Origin: Bacteroidales bacterium
GTDB lineage: Bacteria; Bacteroidota; Bacteroidia; Bacteroidales; VadinHA17
Direction: 5' to 3'
Length of the DNA: 9,380 bases
Assembly (NCBI GenBank): GCA_013314865.1
Contig: JABUEV010000065.1
Coordinates: 1-9,380 of the forward strand
Shown here: one piece after another, positions 1-6,173 of the stretch
Layout: the number at the start of each line of letters is the position of its first letter
How positions within the stretch are numbered: position 1 is the stretch's first letter
The notes under the pieces: generated by a model
What the model was told of the DNA's origin: nothing
Databases searched by the model: none
What the model saw: the letters and a program-made list of their open reading frames with translations, nothing else
Program-made: the position numbers and the translations under genes

Positions 1-41
1 TCATTTCTTGGTTCTGTAAAGTTGAAGATAGCATTGTTCAT
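1..41 (-). CDS. N-terminal fragment, possibly 1-pyrroline-5-carboxylate dehydrogenase
   Basis: An ATG on the minus strand at 41-39 opens a frame that stays open to the window edge and reads MNNAIFNFTEPRN. The rest of the gene lies outside. The short peptide resembles the start of Bacteroidota L-glutamate gamma-semialdehyde (P5C) dehydrogenases, which begin with a similar 'FN...P..NEP' stretch; that is recalled similarity, not an alignment. It lies about 100 bases beyond the end of mtnP on the same strand, so it could belong to the same transcript or be separate. Thirteen residues cannot settle identity, and chance is not excluded. Confidence 0.3.
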   Translation of the reverse strand, partial: MNNAIFNFTEPRN

Positions 42-82
42 ATCAGTAAGATTTTGAAAATGAAACAAAATTGCAGGGATGA

Positions 83-101
83 TTGTTCCGGGCAGGAACA
101 A
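83..101 (-). terminator. Stem-loop downstream of mtnP
   Basis: TTGTTCC at 83-89 and GGAACAA at 95-101 form a perfect 7-bp stem with a 5-base loop, 42 bases past the mtnP stop codon. It is well placed to end the mtnA-aldolase-mtnP transcript, but no run of U follows directly on either strand. It may instead be a 3'-end stabilising hairpin or a chance repeat. Confidence 0.35.
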
Positions 102-142
102 AACAGGGCTTAAAAAGACTTTAATTATTTAATCAGAAGAAG

Positions 143-892
143 CTAAGTTATGGCGGGAATGACTTTCAGAAGCAGGTTGAGGACTTTGCTGACGTTATCA
201 TTAAAAACAGCCAGGACATCCTCCCATCTGACCGGTTCCTCGTCTTCCTTCCAGCAGTCATAGTCAGTGCTCATTGCAATGACTGCATAGTGTATTCCCA
301 GTTCATTTGCGAGAATAACTTCAGGAGCAACCGACATATTGATAATATCTGCTCCCCACAGCCTGAACATCTTTGATTCAGCTCTGGTGGAAAATCTGGG
401 TCCCTCAATGGTTATCACGGTTCCCTTTTCATGTACATGAAGTCCTGTCTCTTTTGCAGTTGATATTATCAATGCTCTCAGTTTATTGTCAAACGGATCT
501 GCCATCGGTGTATGGTGCATACTGCCGGGCTCAAATTCATCGAAAAAAGTGATTGCTCTGTGACGTGTGAAATCAATAAACTGGTCAGGGATTACCAGGT
601 CGCCTCTGCGGATCTCTTCCCTGAGACTGCCGCAGGCGGTGGTTGCAATTATATGTGTACATCCCTCATCTTTCAGTGCCCGGATATTTGCACGATTGTT
701 TACTTTTGAAGGAGGTATTGTATGGTTTTGTCCATGGCGTGAGAGAATTACGACTTCTTTGCCCTCAATCTGTCCGCACAGGAGCGGTGATGAGGGTCTG
801 CCAAAAGGCGTTTCAACATGTTTTTCTTCTGCGTGCCTGAGTATGTCAGGATTTTCCAGTCCCGACCCTCCTATGATAGCAGTCTTTGTCAT
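143..892 (-). CDS. mtnP: S-methyl-5'-thioadenosine phosphorylase
   Basis: A 249-residue member of the PNP/MTAP family. It should cleave 5'-methylthioadenosine (MTA) with phosphate to adenine and 5-methylthioribose 1-phosphate in the cytosol. Visible motifs in order are GGSGL (8-12, phosphate loop), SRHG (51-54) followed by NNRANI (65-70), GSL (88-90), GPRFSTRAE (164-172), INMS (185-188, ribose region) and STDYDCW (208-214). The two aspartates of TDYD (D210, D212) match the adenine-recognising pair of human MTAP (D220/D222). This argues for MTA rather than guanosine, inosine or methylthioinosine as substrate. Length is normal for bacterial MTAP. Its ATG overlaps the aldolase stop in an ATGA, so translational coupling is likely. 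Enzymes of this family also accept 5'-deoxyadenosine, a radical-SAM by-product, so it may serve both nucleosides. Confidence 0.93.
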   Translation of the reverse strand: MTKTAIIGGSGLENPDILRHAEEKHVETPFGRPSSPLLCGQIEGKEVVILSRHGQNHTIPPSKVNNRANIRALKDEGCTHIIATTACGSLREEIRRGDLVIPDQFIDFTRHRAITFFDEFEPGSMHHTPMADPFDNKLRALIISTAKETGLHVHEKGTVITIEGPRFSTRAESKMFRLWGADIINMSVAPEVILANELGIHYAVIAMSTDYDCWKEDEEPVRWEDVLAVFNDNVSKVLNLLLKVIPAIT

Positions 893-1491
893 ACCATCGT
901 TTTCAGATATTGCATAAGGACGCTTGCCGCTTCATCCATATCGTTGCCAAATGTAATTATACCCGACCTGTCGCCGGCCATTACAATAATCCTTTTTTCA
1001 AATACATCCGAATCCCTGAACAGACGGAAGATGTCTTTGGCCAGGCCGGGAGTGCCGTATTCCATACCCGGATTAGTTGTCGGGACTTTATAGATAAGTT
1101 CATTCCATAGATCCGTGCTGTGCACATGGATTACTGCATTTGTGTCAGGATCGGCCATATAGATTGCAGCGTGTGTAAGTGACTCGGAAGAGGCCTTGAG
1201 CGGACCTACGCACTGAACAGCATTGTCATCTATGTTGAATGAGGTTACTTTTACATAGTGGCCCGGCTCCAGTTCAGGTATTTCTCCTGTAGCTGAGGCA
1301 GTTATTATAAACTGGTTTCCTCCCTTTATCCTCATGCTTATGTTTCCGTAAGCTACACCGTTTTCATATGCCCCTATAAGATCCATATTAAATAAAATCT
1401 CCCTCCAGTAATTTATTATTTCGAACTGTTCGTCCGAAATAACAGGGCCTGATTGATTCCAGTGACAATTAAATTTTACAATACCTTGCAT
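889..1491 (-). CDS. Class II aldolase/adducin-family protein, probable 5-methylthioribulose/5-deoxyribulose-1-phosphate aldolase
   Basis: A 200-residue class II aldolase-fold protein sandwiched between mtnA and mtnP. Visible sites are GNIS (49-52, phosphate-binding loop), SSES (101-104) with E103, and HVHS (122-125) with metal ligands H122 and H124. E103 lies 19 residues before the first His, the spacing of the catalytic Glu73/His92 of fuculose-1-phosphate aldolase. MtnB/APIP dehydratases have Gln-Cys in that place, so aldol cleavage to DHAP plus an aldehyde is favoured over MtnB dehydration. The third metal His, expected near residue 174 before GIITFG, is replaced: the sequence there is GDRSG, with D174. 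Context (MTA phosphorylase and methylthioribose-1-phosphate isomerase) points to 5-methylthioribulose 1-phosphate or 5-deoxyribulose 1-phosphate as substrate. Its start lies 11 bases after the mtnA stop. Family assignment is firm; the reaction is inferred. Confidence 0.8.
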   Translation of the reverse strand: MQGIVKFNCHWNQSGPVISDEQFEIINYWREILFNMDLIGAYENGVAYGNISMRIKGGNQFIITASATGEIPELEPGHYVKVTSFNIDDNAVQCVGPLKASSESLTHAAIYMADPDTNAVIHVHSTDLWNELIYKVPTTNPGMEYGTPGLAKDIFRLFRDSDVFEKRIIVMAGDRSGIITFGNDMDEAASVLMQYLKTMV

Positions 1492-1502
1492 TCTTAAAGA
1501 GA

Positions 1503-2630
1503 TTAATCAGAAAATAAATTTTTTATGTCTTCTGAGTTTGCCCTGATAATACCTTTTTCAGTTATCAGTCCCGTCACAAGCCTTGCCGGGGTAATGTCAA
1601 ACCCCCAGTTTGCGGCAATAGTATTTTCAGGGCAGATTCTAACCTGATGCATTTCACCGTCTTCAATTCCTTTTATCATAGTCACTTCTTCGGGCGGCCT
1701 CTCCTCGATTATAACCTCGGAGTATGCATCCGTAATCTGCATGTCAATGGAAGTTGAAGGCACGGCGGCATAAAAAGGAATATTGGTGTCGTGTGCAGCA
1801 AGGGCTTTCAGGTATGTGCCAATCTTATTCACGACATCTCCGGTGGAAGAGGTTCTGTCAGATCCGACAATTACCACATCCACCATTCCTTTTTGCATAA
1901 GATATCCGCCCGTATTGTCAGGAATAAGTGTATATGGTACACCTTTTTTCCCAAGCTCCCAGGCTGTCAGTCTTGCTCCCTGGTTGACGGGTCGTGTTTC
2001 ATCAACCCACACATGCACAGGGATTCCCCTGTCGTGGGCGAAATAGACAGGAGCCAGGGCAGTGCCATAATCAATACAGGCAAGCCAGCCTGCATTGCAA
2101 TGTGTAAGGATATTCACCGGCTCGCCTTCCTTTTCTTTGCTTAGATCTTCTATGAGTTTCAAGCCATGAATGCCTATTTCCCTGCACAGGTTTTTCTCCT
2201 TTTCAGCAGTTTCGCGGGCAGCTGTAAGGGCTATGCGGGACAAATTTTTGGAATGAATATTATTCAGAAGTTTTTTTAGAACATAATTAACAGATAAAGA
2301 AAGATTTACAGCTGTTGGCCTGCTTGAAATGAGATACCTTGCAGCATTTGAAAGATGATCCGGAACGTTTGTATAGGCATTTATCTCAAGTGTTGCGAGG
2401 TACATGCCATAAGCACCTGTAACTCCTATGAGGGGAGCCCCTCTTACGACCATTTCACGGATAGCCTGCCAGGCATCTTCAACGCAACGAAGGTCTGAAA
2501 TTTCAAAACTGAAAGGAAGTTTCTGCTGATTAATGACCTTAACCACAGCAGGATCATCCTCATCAAGCCATATACCTTCGTAGTTCTTGCCGTCAACTAA
2601 CACTTGTTCCCGGTTAAAATGTATTTGCAA
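1503..2630 (-). CDS. mtnA: S-methyl-5-thioribose-1-phosphate isomerase
   Basis: A 375-residue protein of the eIF2B-alpha/MtnA family that should isomerise 5-methylthioribose 1-phosphate (or 5-deoxyribose 1-phosphate) to the ribulose 1-phosphate. Visible motifs are RGAPLIG (63-69), SRPTAVNL (103-110), THCNAGWLA (176-184) with catalytic C178, DETRPVNQGARLTAWEL (210-226), and GSDRTSSTGDVVNKIGTY (256-273) with catalytic D258. The Cys-Asp spacing of 80 equals that of B. subtilis MtnA (C160/D240). The 'SDRTSSTGDVVNKIGTYLKALAA' segment differs from the usual 'ADRIAANGDVANKIGTY', placing it in a divergent MtnA subgroup. It is the first gene of the three-gene unit and diverges from the TetR gene. No SAM riboswitch was recognised in its leader. 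The ATG at 2630 keeps the full N-terminal domain. Confidence 0.93.
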   Translation of the reverse strand: MQIHFNREQVLVDGKNYEGIWLDEDDPAVVKVINQQKLPFSFEISDLRCVEDAWQAIREMVVRGAPLIGVTGAYGMYLATLEINAYTNVPDHLSNAARYLISSRPTAVNLSLSVNYVLKKLLNNIHSKNLSRIALTAARETAEKEKNLCREIGIHGLKLIEDLSKEKEGEPVNILTHCNAGWLACIDYGTALAPVYFAHDRGIPVHVWVDETRPVNQGARLTAWELGKKGVPYTLIPDNTGGYLMQKGMVDVVIVGSDRTSSTGDVVNKIGTYLKALAAHDTNIPFYAAVPSTSIDMQITDAYSEVIIEERPPEEVTMIKGIEDGEMHQVRICPENTIAANWGFDITPARLVTGLITEKGIIRANSEDIKNLFSD

Positions 2631-2641
2631 GATATTAAAAT

Positions 2642-2649
2642 CAAAAATA
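2642..2649 (-). promoter_or_regulatory. Possible -7 promoter element for mtnA
   Basis: Read on the minus strand this is TATTTTTG, a match to the Bacteroidota -7 consensus TAnnTTTG. No -33 TTTG lies at the expected distance, and the implied start of transcription is only a few bases before the mtnA ATG, giving an almost leaderless message. The region is A/T-rich, so chance is possible. Confidence 0.25.
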
Positions 2650-2705
2650 TTAAACGCAGGGGAAAAAATACCGTTTGTTGAAAAATCAGATTGTTAAATA
2701 TTCAA

Positions 2706-2734
2706 AATTCGAATTATCGAATGATTTGTTCGAT
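2706..2734. promoter_or_regulatory. Candidate TetR operator (two adjacent palindromes)
   Basis: ATCGAA at 2716-2721 and TTCGAT at 2729-2734 form a perfect inverted repeat with a 7-base spacer, 19 bp in all, the size typical of TetR-family operators. Directly before it, AATTCGAATT at 2706-2715 is a perfect 10-bp palindrome that repeats the TTCGAA core. The repeat ends 3 bases before the -33 element of the regulator's promoter, in the gap shared with divergent mtnA. Binding by the adjacent TetR protein is inferred from position and symmetry. Confidence 0.55.
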
Positions 2735-2737
2735 GGC

Positions 2738-2768
2738 TTTGCCATTATGATTTTATATTTTATCTTTG
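2738..2768 (+). promoter_or_regulatory. Bacteroidota-type promoter of the TetR gene
   Basis: TTTG at 2738-2741 and TATCTTTG at 2761-2768 match the Bacteroidota primary-sigma consensus (-33 TTTG, -7 TAnnTTTG) exactly, with a 19-base spacer. The expected transcription start near 2775 leaves a leader of about 30 bases before the ATG at 2805. It is the best promoter in the window. Confidence 0.7.
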
Positions 2769-2804
2769 TCCAGGTGTTGACTGAAATTTAATTAATCTTT
2801 TTAT

Positions 2805-3386
2805 ATGGTAGATAAAGAGGCATTTAGAAAGAAGATTATTATTTCTGCAGGGCAGATTTTCAGCAGGTATGGCTTCAGGAAGACCACTATTGAGGAGATT
2901 GCAAAAGCGCTCAAAATGGGTAAAAGTTCGATATATTATTATTACCGGAGCAAGGAAGAGATTTTCGAGGCTGTGGTTTTACATGAGGCCAACATTCTTA
3001 GAAATGAGCTTACTACAGCCATTAAGGCAGTGGAATCACCGGTAGATAAACTGAAAAATTACGTTTTTGTCAGGATGAAAGCGTTCGAAAAACTTTCAAA
3101 CTATTACAATGCCATTTTTGACAAAAACCTCGATCATTTTGATTTTGTTGAAGCCATAAGGGCGAGGTATGACAGGGAGGAACTGGCAATACTGAGACTG
3201 ATAATATACCTCGGGGCGCGTCGCAAGGTATTCAAGGTAAACAACAGCGAATATACGGCCATGGCTATTCAGACAACTCTTAAAGGTCTTGAGGTCCCTT
3301 TATTCTGGAAGAAGAAGGAAATGGATATTGACAGCAGGCTGAATGCCATACTTGATGTACTCTTTTATGGCATAGTAAATGCATGA
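2805..3386 (+). CDS. TetR/AcrR-family transcriptional regulator
   Basis: A 193-residue protein with the standard TetR layout. The N-terminal DNA-binding domain (about residues 5-55) carries the signature AGQIFSRYGFRKTTIEEIAK, then the recognition region KMGKSSIYYYYRSKEEIF (37-54). The C-terminal helical ligand-binding domain (about 60-190) is not recognisable to a ligand class. The gene diverges from mtnA across 174 bases that hold a perfect inverted repeat and a consensus promoter, so it probably represses itself and may also act on the mtn unit. A link to nucleoside or sugar-phosphate signals would be guesswork; many Bacteroidota TetR proteins respond to lipids or toxic compounds. Its stop codon is 4 bases from the end of convergent lgt. 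No Shine-Dalgarno sequence precedes the ATG. Confidence 0.9.
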   Translation: MVDKEAFRKKIIISAGQIFSRYGFRKTTIEEIAKALKMGKSSIYYYYRSKEEIFEAVVLHEANILRNELTTAIKAVESPVDKLKNYVFVRMKAFEKLSNYYNAIFDKNLDHFDFVEAIRARYDREELAILRLIIYLGARRKVFKVNNSEYTAMAIQTTLKGLEVPLFWKKKEMDIDSRLNAILDVLFYGIVNA

Positions 3387-3390
3387 GAGT

Positions 3391-4197
3391 TTATTTACCA
3401 ATAACGAGCCTTTTGTTTTTTTTCACGCTTAAATAAAACCATAAAATTCCGCCAAGTATAAAAGGAATACTCAGCAATTGTCCCATATTCAGTTTCATTG
3501 TGGCTTCAAAAGCAACCTGGTCTTCTTTAAGGAATTCGATGAAGAAACGTGCCACAAAGATGAGTATCATGGCAAGACTGATAAGTGTACCCTGTATGTG
3601 TGATCCTTTATTTTTCCAGTATATCCGGTAAAGGATGAAAAAAATAATCAGGTAAGATAATCCTTCATATATCTGTGTCGGGTGTTTGGGGGCAGTCTCC
3701 CCGTTTCTGAGGAACACGAATCCCCAGGGGAGATTGGTTTCAACTCCATAGATTTCTGAGTTCATAAGGTTTCCCATCCTGATAAAGAATCCTGACAAAG
3801 CAACAACGATGGCAATACGGTCGAGGGCCCAGGCATAGTCTTTTCTTTCTTTTCTTACAAACAGCCAGACAGCCAGGAGGATTCCAATAGCAGCTCCATG
3901 ACTTGCCAGCCCGCCATGCCATATCTTTAGTATTTCACCAGGATTGCTCAGATAATATCCCGGTTCATAGAAGAAGCAGTGTCCCAGGCGTGCTCCTAAT
4001 ATAACTCCTATGGCCATATAGATAGTAAGCCTGTCAAGCACAGTATCCTTTAGCTTTTCATTCCTGAATATTTTCTGCATGATGATATATCCGAACAGAA
4101 ATGAAGACGCAAATAACAGTCCGTACCATCTTACTGCAAAAGATCCGATCCGGAATATTTCAGGATTAACATCCCATGGTATTACAAGTAGTTGCAT
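3391..4197 (-). CDS. lgt: Prolipoprotein diacylglyceryl transferase
   Basis: A 268-residue inner-membrane enzyme that moves diacylglycerol from phosphatidylglycerol onto the lipobox cysteine of prolipoproteins, the first step of lipoprotein maturation. About seven hydrophobic segments are visible. Family motifs are AVRWYGLLF (21-29, with Y25), GARLGHCFFYEP (68-79), WHGGLASHG (93-101, with H100 matching E. coli H103), RMGNLMNSEIYG (140-151, R140 and N143 matching R143/N146), HPTQIYE (172-178) and ARFFIEFLKEDQ (216-227, R217 matching R239). All key residues are present, so it should be active. It converges on the TetR gene with a 4-base gap and diverges from an Ig-like lipoprotein gene, whose product would be one of its substrates. 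Confidence 0.95.
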   Translation of the reverse strand: MQLLVIPWDVNPEIFRIGSFAVRWYGLLFASSFLFGYIIMQKIFRNEKLKDTVLDRLTIYMAIGVILGARLGHCFFYEPGYYLSNPGEILKIWHGGLASHGAAIGILLAVWLFVRKERKDYAWALDRIAIVVALSGFFIRMGNLMNSEIYGVETNLPWGFVFLRNGETAPKHPTQIYEGLSYLIIFFILYRIYWKNKGSHIQGTLISLAMILIFVARFFIEFLKEDQVAFEATMKLNMGQLLSIPFILGGILWFYLSVKKNKRLVIGK

Positions 4198-4220
4198 TGC
4201 TTTAATTTTAACTCGAATGT

Positions 4221-4228
4221 CAAAGGTA
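4221..4228 (-). promoter_or_regulatory. Probable -7 promoter element for lgt
   Basis: On the minus strand this reads TACCTTTG, an exact match to TAnnTTTG. It would start transcription about 15 to 20 bases before the lgt ATG at 4197. No clear TTTG is found at the -33 position, so support rests on the -7 match and placement alone. Confidence 0.4.
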
Positions 4229-4310
4229 AAAAATATTCTTTTGCATGGAACCTGTTTAATTATACAGGAAAGGCTTTTTATACCTTTTCAAAAATTATCT
4301 TTAAAAAATG

Positions 4311-4318
4311 TAAGTTTG
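4311..4318 (+). promoter_or_regulatory. Probable -7 promoter element for the Ig-like lipoprotein gene
   Basis: TAAGTTTG is an exact match to TAnnTTTG. The implied start of transcription near 4325 lies after the TTG at 4322 and before the ATG at 4337, so it supports the ATG as the true start. No clean -33 TTTG is present; the stretch around 4285-4290 is only T-rich. Confidence 0.4.
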
Positions 4319-4336
4319 TAGTTGTTAAAAAAATCT

Positions 4337-6133
4337 ATGAACCGGAGAATTTTTAAGGAAACTTTACCGGAACTGGCAGTGGCAGTACTGTTTATCATTT
4401 CAGGCTGTGCCAAGGTAAGTTCTCCCTCAGGCGGGCCAAGAGATAAGGAACCTCCGGTTATTCTTAAAAGTGAACCTCTTCCCGGTACAAAGAATTTCAG
4501 GGAAAAAGAGATAGTTGTAACCTTTAATGAATTTATCGTTCTTGACAATATAAATGAGAAATTCATGATGTCACCTCCTGCGAAAACCAAACCAAGAATT
4601 TTCATACGAGGTAAATCACTTCATGTTCAGTTTCAGGATGAGTTGAAGGACAGCACTACATATACTCTTTATTTTCAGGATGCAATCCGTGACCTTAACG
4701 AGGGAAATCCGATTGATAATTACCAGCACGTCTTTTCCACCGGACCGGTAATCGATTCATTATCTGTTACAGGGAATGTTTATAATGCATTTAACCTTGA
4801 AGTCCCTGAAAACACACTGGTCCTCTTATATAAAAATCTTGCCGACACTTCGGTTAAAAAACAGCTTCCCGACTACATTACAAGAGTTGAGAAGAATGGA
4901 GAATTCCGTATTGACAATGTTAGCGGCGGGAAATACCGTCTGTATGCTCTAAAAGATGCTGATAACAGCAAGAATTTCAATCTGCCCAATGAGGCTTTTG
5001 CATTTTCAGGTGAACCTGTGATTATTAGTCCTGATAAAAACTATCTTCCCAAAATCAGAGATTCTGTTGTTGTTAAATCAGGAGAACAGGCCAAAGCAGA
5101 AAAGCCTCCCGTTGAGGGTGAATATAAACTGTTTCTTTTTGAACCTGAAAAAAAGCAAAGATATCTGACCTCTTCAGGAAGAAAGATGCCCTACCAGTTG
5201 TTGTACACACTTTCCCTGCCTCCCGACAGCATGAAGTTTAAACTGTTCATACCGGATGCTCCTGCAGGATCGTATTTTATTGAGAAAAATGTAACAAAAG
5301 ATACAATTACGGTATGGCTTACAGATTCCACACTTTATTCAAAACCTCAGATTGAAACAATTGTTACTTTCCCTTTTACTGACACTCTTGGGACTGACAC
5401 ATATAAAACAGATACGATAATGATGAGATACCTTGCCCCGAGAGCACCCAGGGTAAAAGTCAGGCGAAATACATACAAATTCAGTACCGGTATAACAGGA
5501 GGATCATATGCACCTGTCAAGCTCATTCTGTTCAGATCGGAGACTCCATTCAGACAGCCTGACACTTCAAGGATTCTATTGTATGAAATATTGAAAGAAG
5601 AAAGGAAAAGGATACCTTACACCATTTATCGGGACACGGCAAATTCATGCCTTTGCGTTATGACCGCCGACCTTCAGCAAGGTAACAGTTATCTTTTTAT
5701 TGCTGATTCGGCAGCTTTTGGCAATATTTACGGGGAAAATAATGATTCGACCGCGATAAGATTCAATGTTAGATTGCCTGATTCATACGGGAAGCTGACA
5801 ATCACAACCGAAAATTATCAGGGAAGAGCAGTCATACAGCTCCTCGGAAGCGATGAGAAGCTTGTAAGAGAGACATTAATGAAAGAACCGGGAGTTATTG
5901 AGTTTCCGTTCCTTGAAAAGGGATTGTACAGGCTCAAAGTCATTTATGATCTCAACGGTGATGGCAAATGGACAACAGGTGATTTTTCCGCTGGCCGTCA
6001 GCCTGAACCGGTTTCATATTATCCTTCGGAACTTGATGTAAAGGCAAACTGGGAAATAAACCAGAAATGGGATATTGGGAAGATGTACTACAAGGAACAA
6101 AAACTAAGAAGGGCGCAAAAAACAACAAGATAA
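4337..6133 (+). CDS. Ig-like (SbsA/Big_5-type) domain lipoprotein
   Basis: A 598-residue predicted lipoprotein counted from the ATG at 4337. An in-frame TTG at 4322 would add five residues, but the start inferred from the -7 element argues against it. The signal peptide has RR near its start, a hydrophobic stretch (13-22) and a lipobox ISGC with C24 as the lipidated residue. A GGPRDKEPP segment (32-40) leads into an SbsA-type Ig-like domain (about 39-136, ending HVFSTG). A further beta-rich module (about 140-230) and a long beta-rich middle region follow. Near the C-terminus DLNGDGKW (538-545) resembles a calcium-loop motif and precedes a conserved-looking QPEPVSYYP and NWEINQKWDI. Proteins with this outline are widespread in Bacteroidota; I know of no established function. 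Probably anchored in an outer membrane. Confidence 0.82.
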   Translation: MNRRIFKETLPELAVAVLFIISGCAKVSSPSGGPRDKEPPVILKSEPLPGTKNFREKEIVVTFNEFIVLDNINEKFMMSPPAKTKPRIFIRGKSLHVQFQDELKDSTTYTLYFQDAIRDLNEGNPIDNYQHVFSTGPVIDSLSVTGNVYNAFNLEVPENTLVLLYKNLADTSVKKQLPDYITRVEKNGEFRIDNVSGGKYRLYALKDADNSKNFNLPNEAFAFSGEPVIISPDKNYLPKIRDSVVVKSGEQAKAEKPPVEGEYKLFLFEPEKKQRYLTSSGRKMPYQLLYTLSLPPDSMKFKLFIPDAPAGSYFIEKNVTKDTITVWLTDSTLYSKPQIETIVTFPFTDTLGTDTYKTDTIMMRYLAPRAPRVKVRRNTYKFSTGITGGSYAPVKLILFRSETPFRQPDTSRILLYEILKEERKRIPYTIYRDTANSCLCVMTADLQQGNSYLFIADSAAFGNIYGENNDSTAIRFNVRLPDSYGKLTITTENYQGRAVIQLLGSDEKLVRETLMKEPGVIEFPFLEKGLYRLKVIYDLNGDGKWTTGDFSAGRQPEPVSYYPSELDVKANWEINQKWDIGKMYYKEQKLRRAQKTTR

Positions 6134-6173
6134 TTCAGAATTTTAATAATAATGAACCATTAAATTCTCAAAT

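Noticed and set aside
567..1110. Plus-strand frames opposite mtnP and the aldolase gene
   Set aside because: They mirror two well-conserved enzyme genes and their translations show no domain or start signal.
889..1491. Calling the class II aldolase gene mtnB
   Set aside because: Glu103 stands where MtnB/APIP dehydratases have Gln-Cys, and no mtnC or mtnD lies nearby; an aldolase call fits better.
2631..2804. SAM or other methionine-related riboswitch upstream of mtnA
   Set aside because: The 174-base gap shows no multi-helix structure or conserved core; only the TetR-type repeats and promoter elements stand out.
4322..4336. TTG start giving a five-residue longer lipoprotein
   Set aside because: The ATG at 4337 gives a normal signal peptide, and the TAnnTTTG element would start transcription after this TTG.
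4288..4605. Minus-strand 105-residue frame over the lipoprotein start
   Set aside because: It covers the signal peptide and Ig-like domain of the real gene and has no recognisable features.
6137..6168. Inverted repeat AGAATTT ... AAATTCT between the lipoprotein and kinase genes
   Set aside because: The stem is almost all A/T with an 18-base loop in an A/T-rich gap, so it is likely chance.
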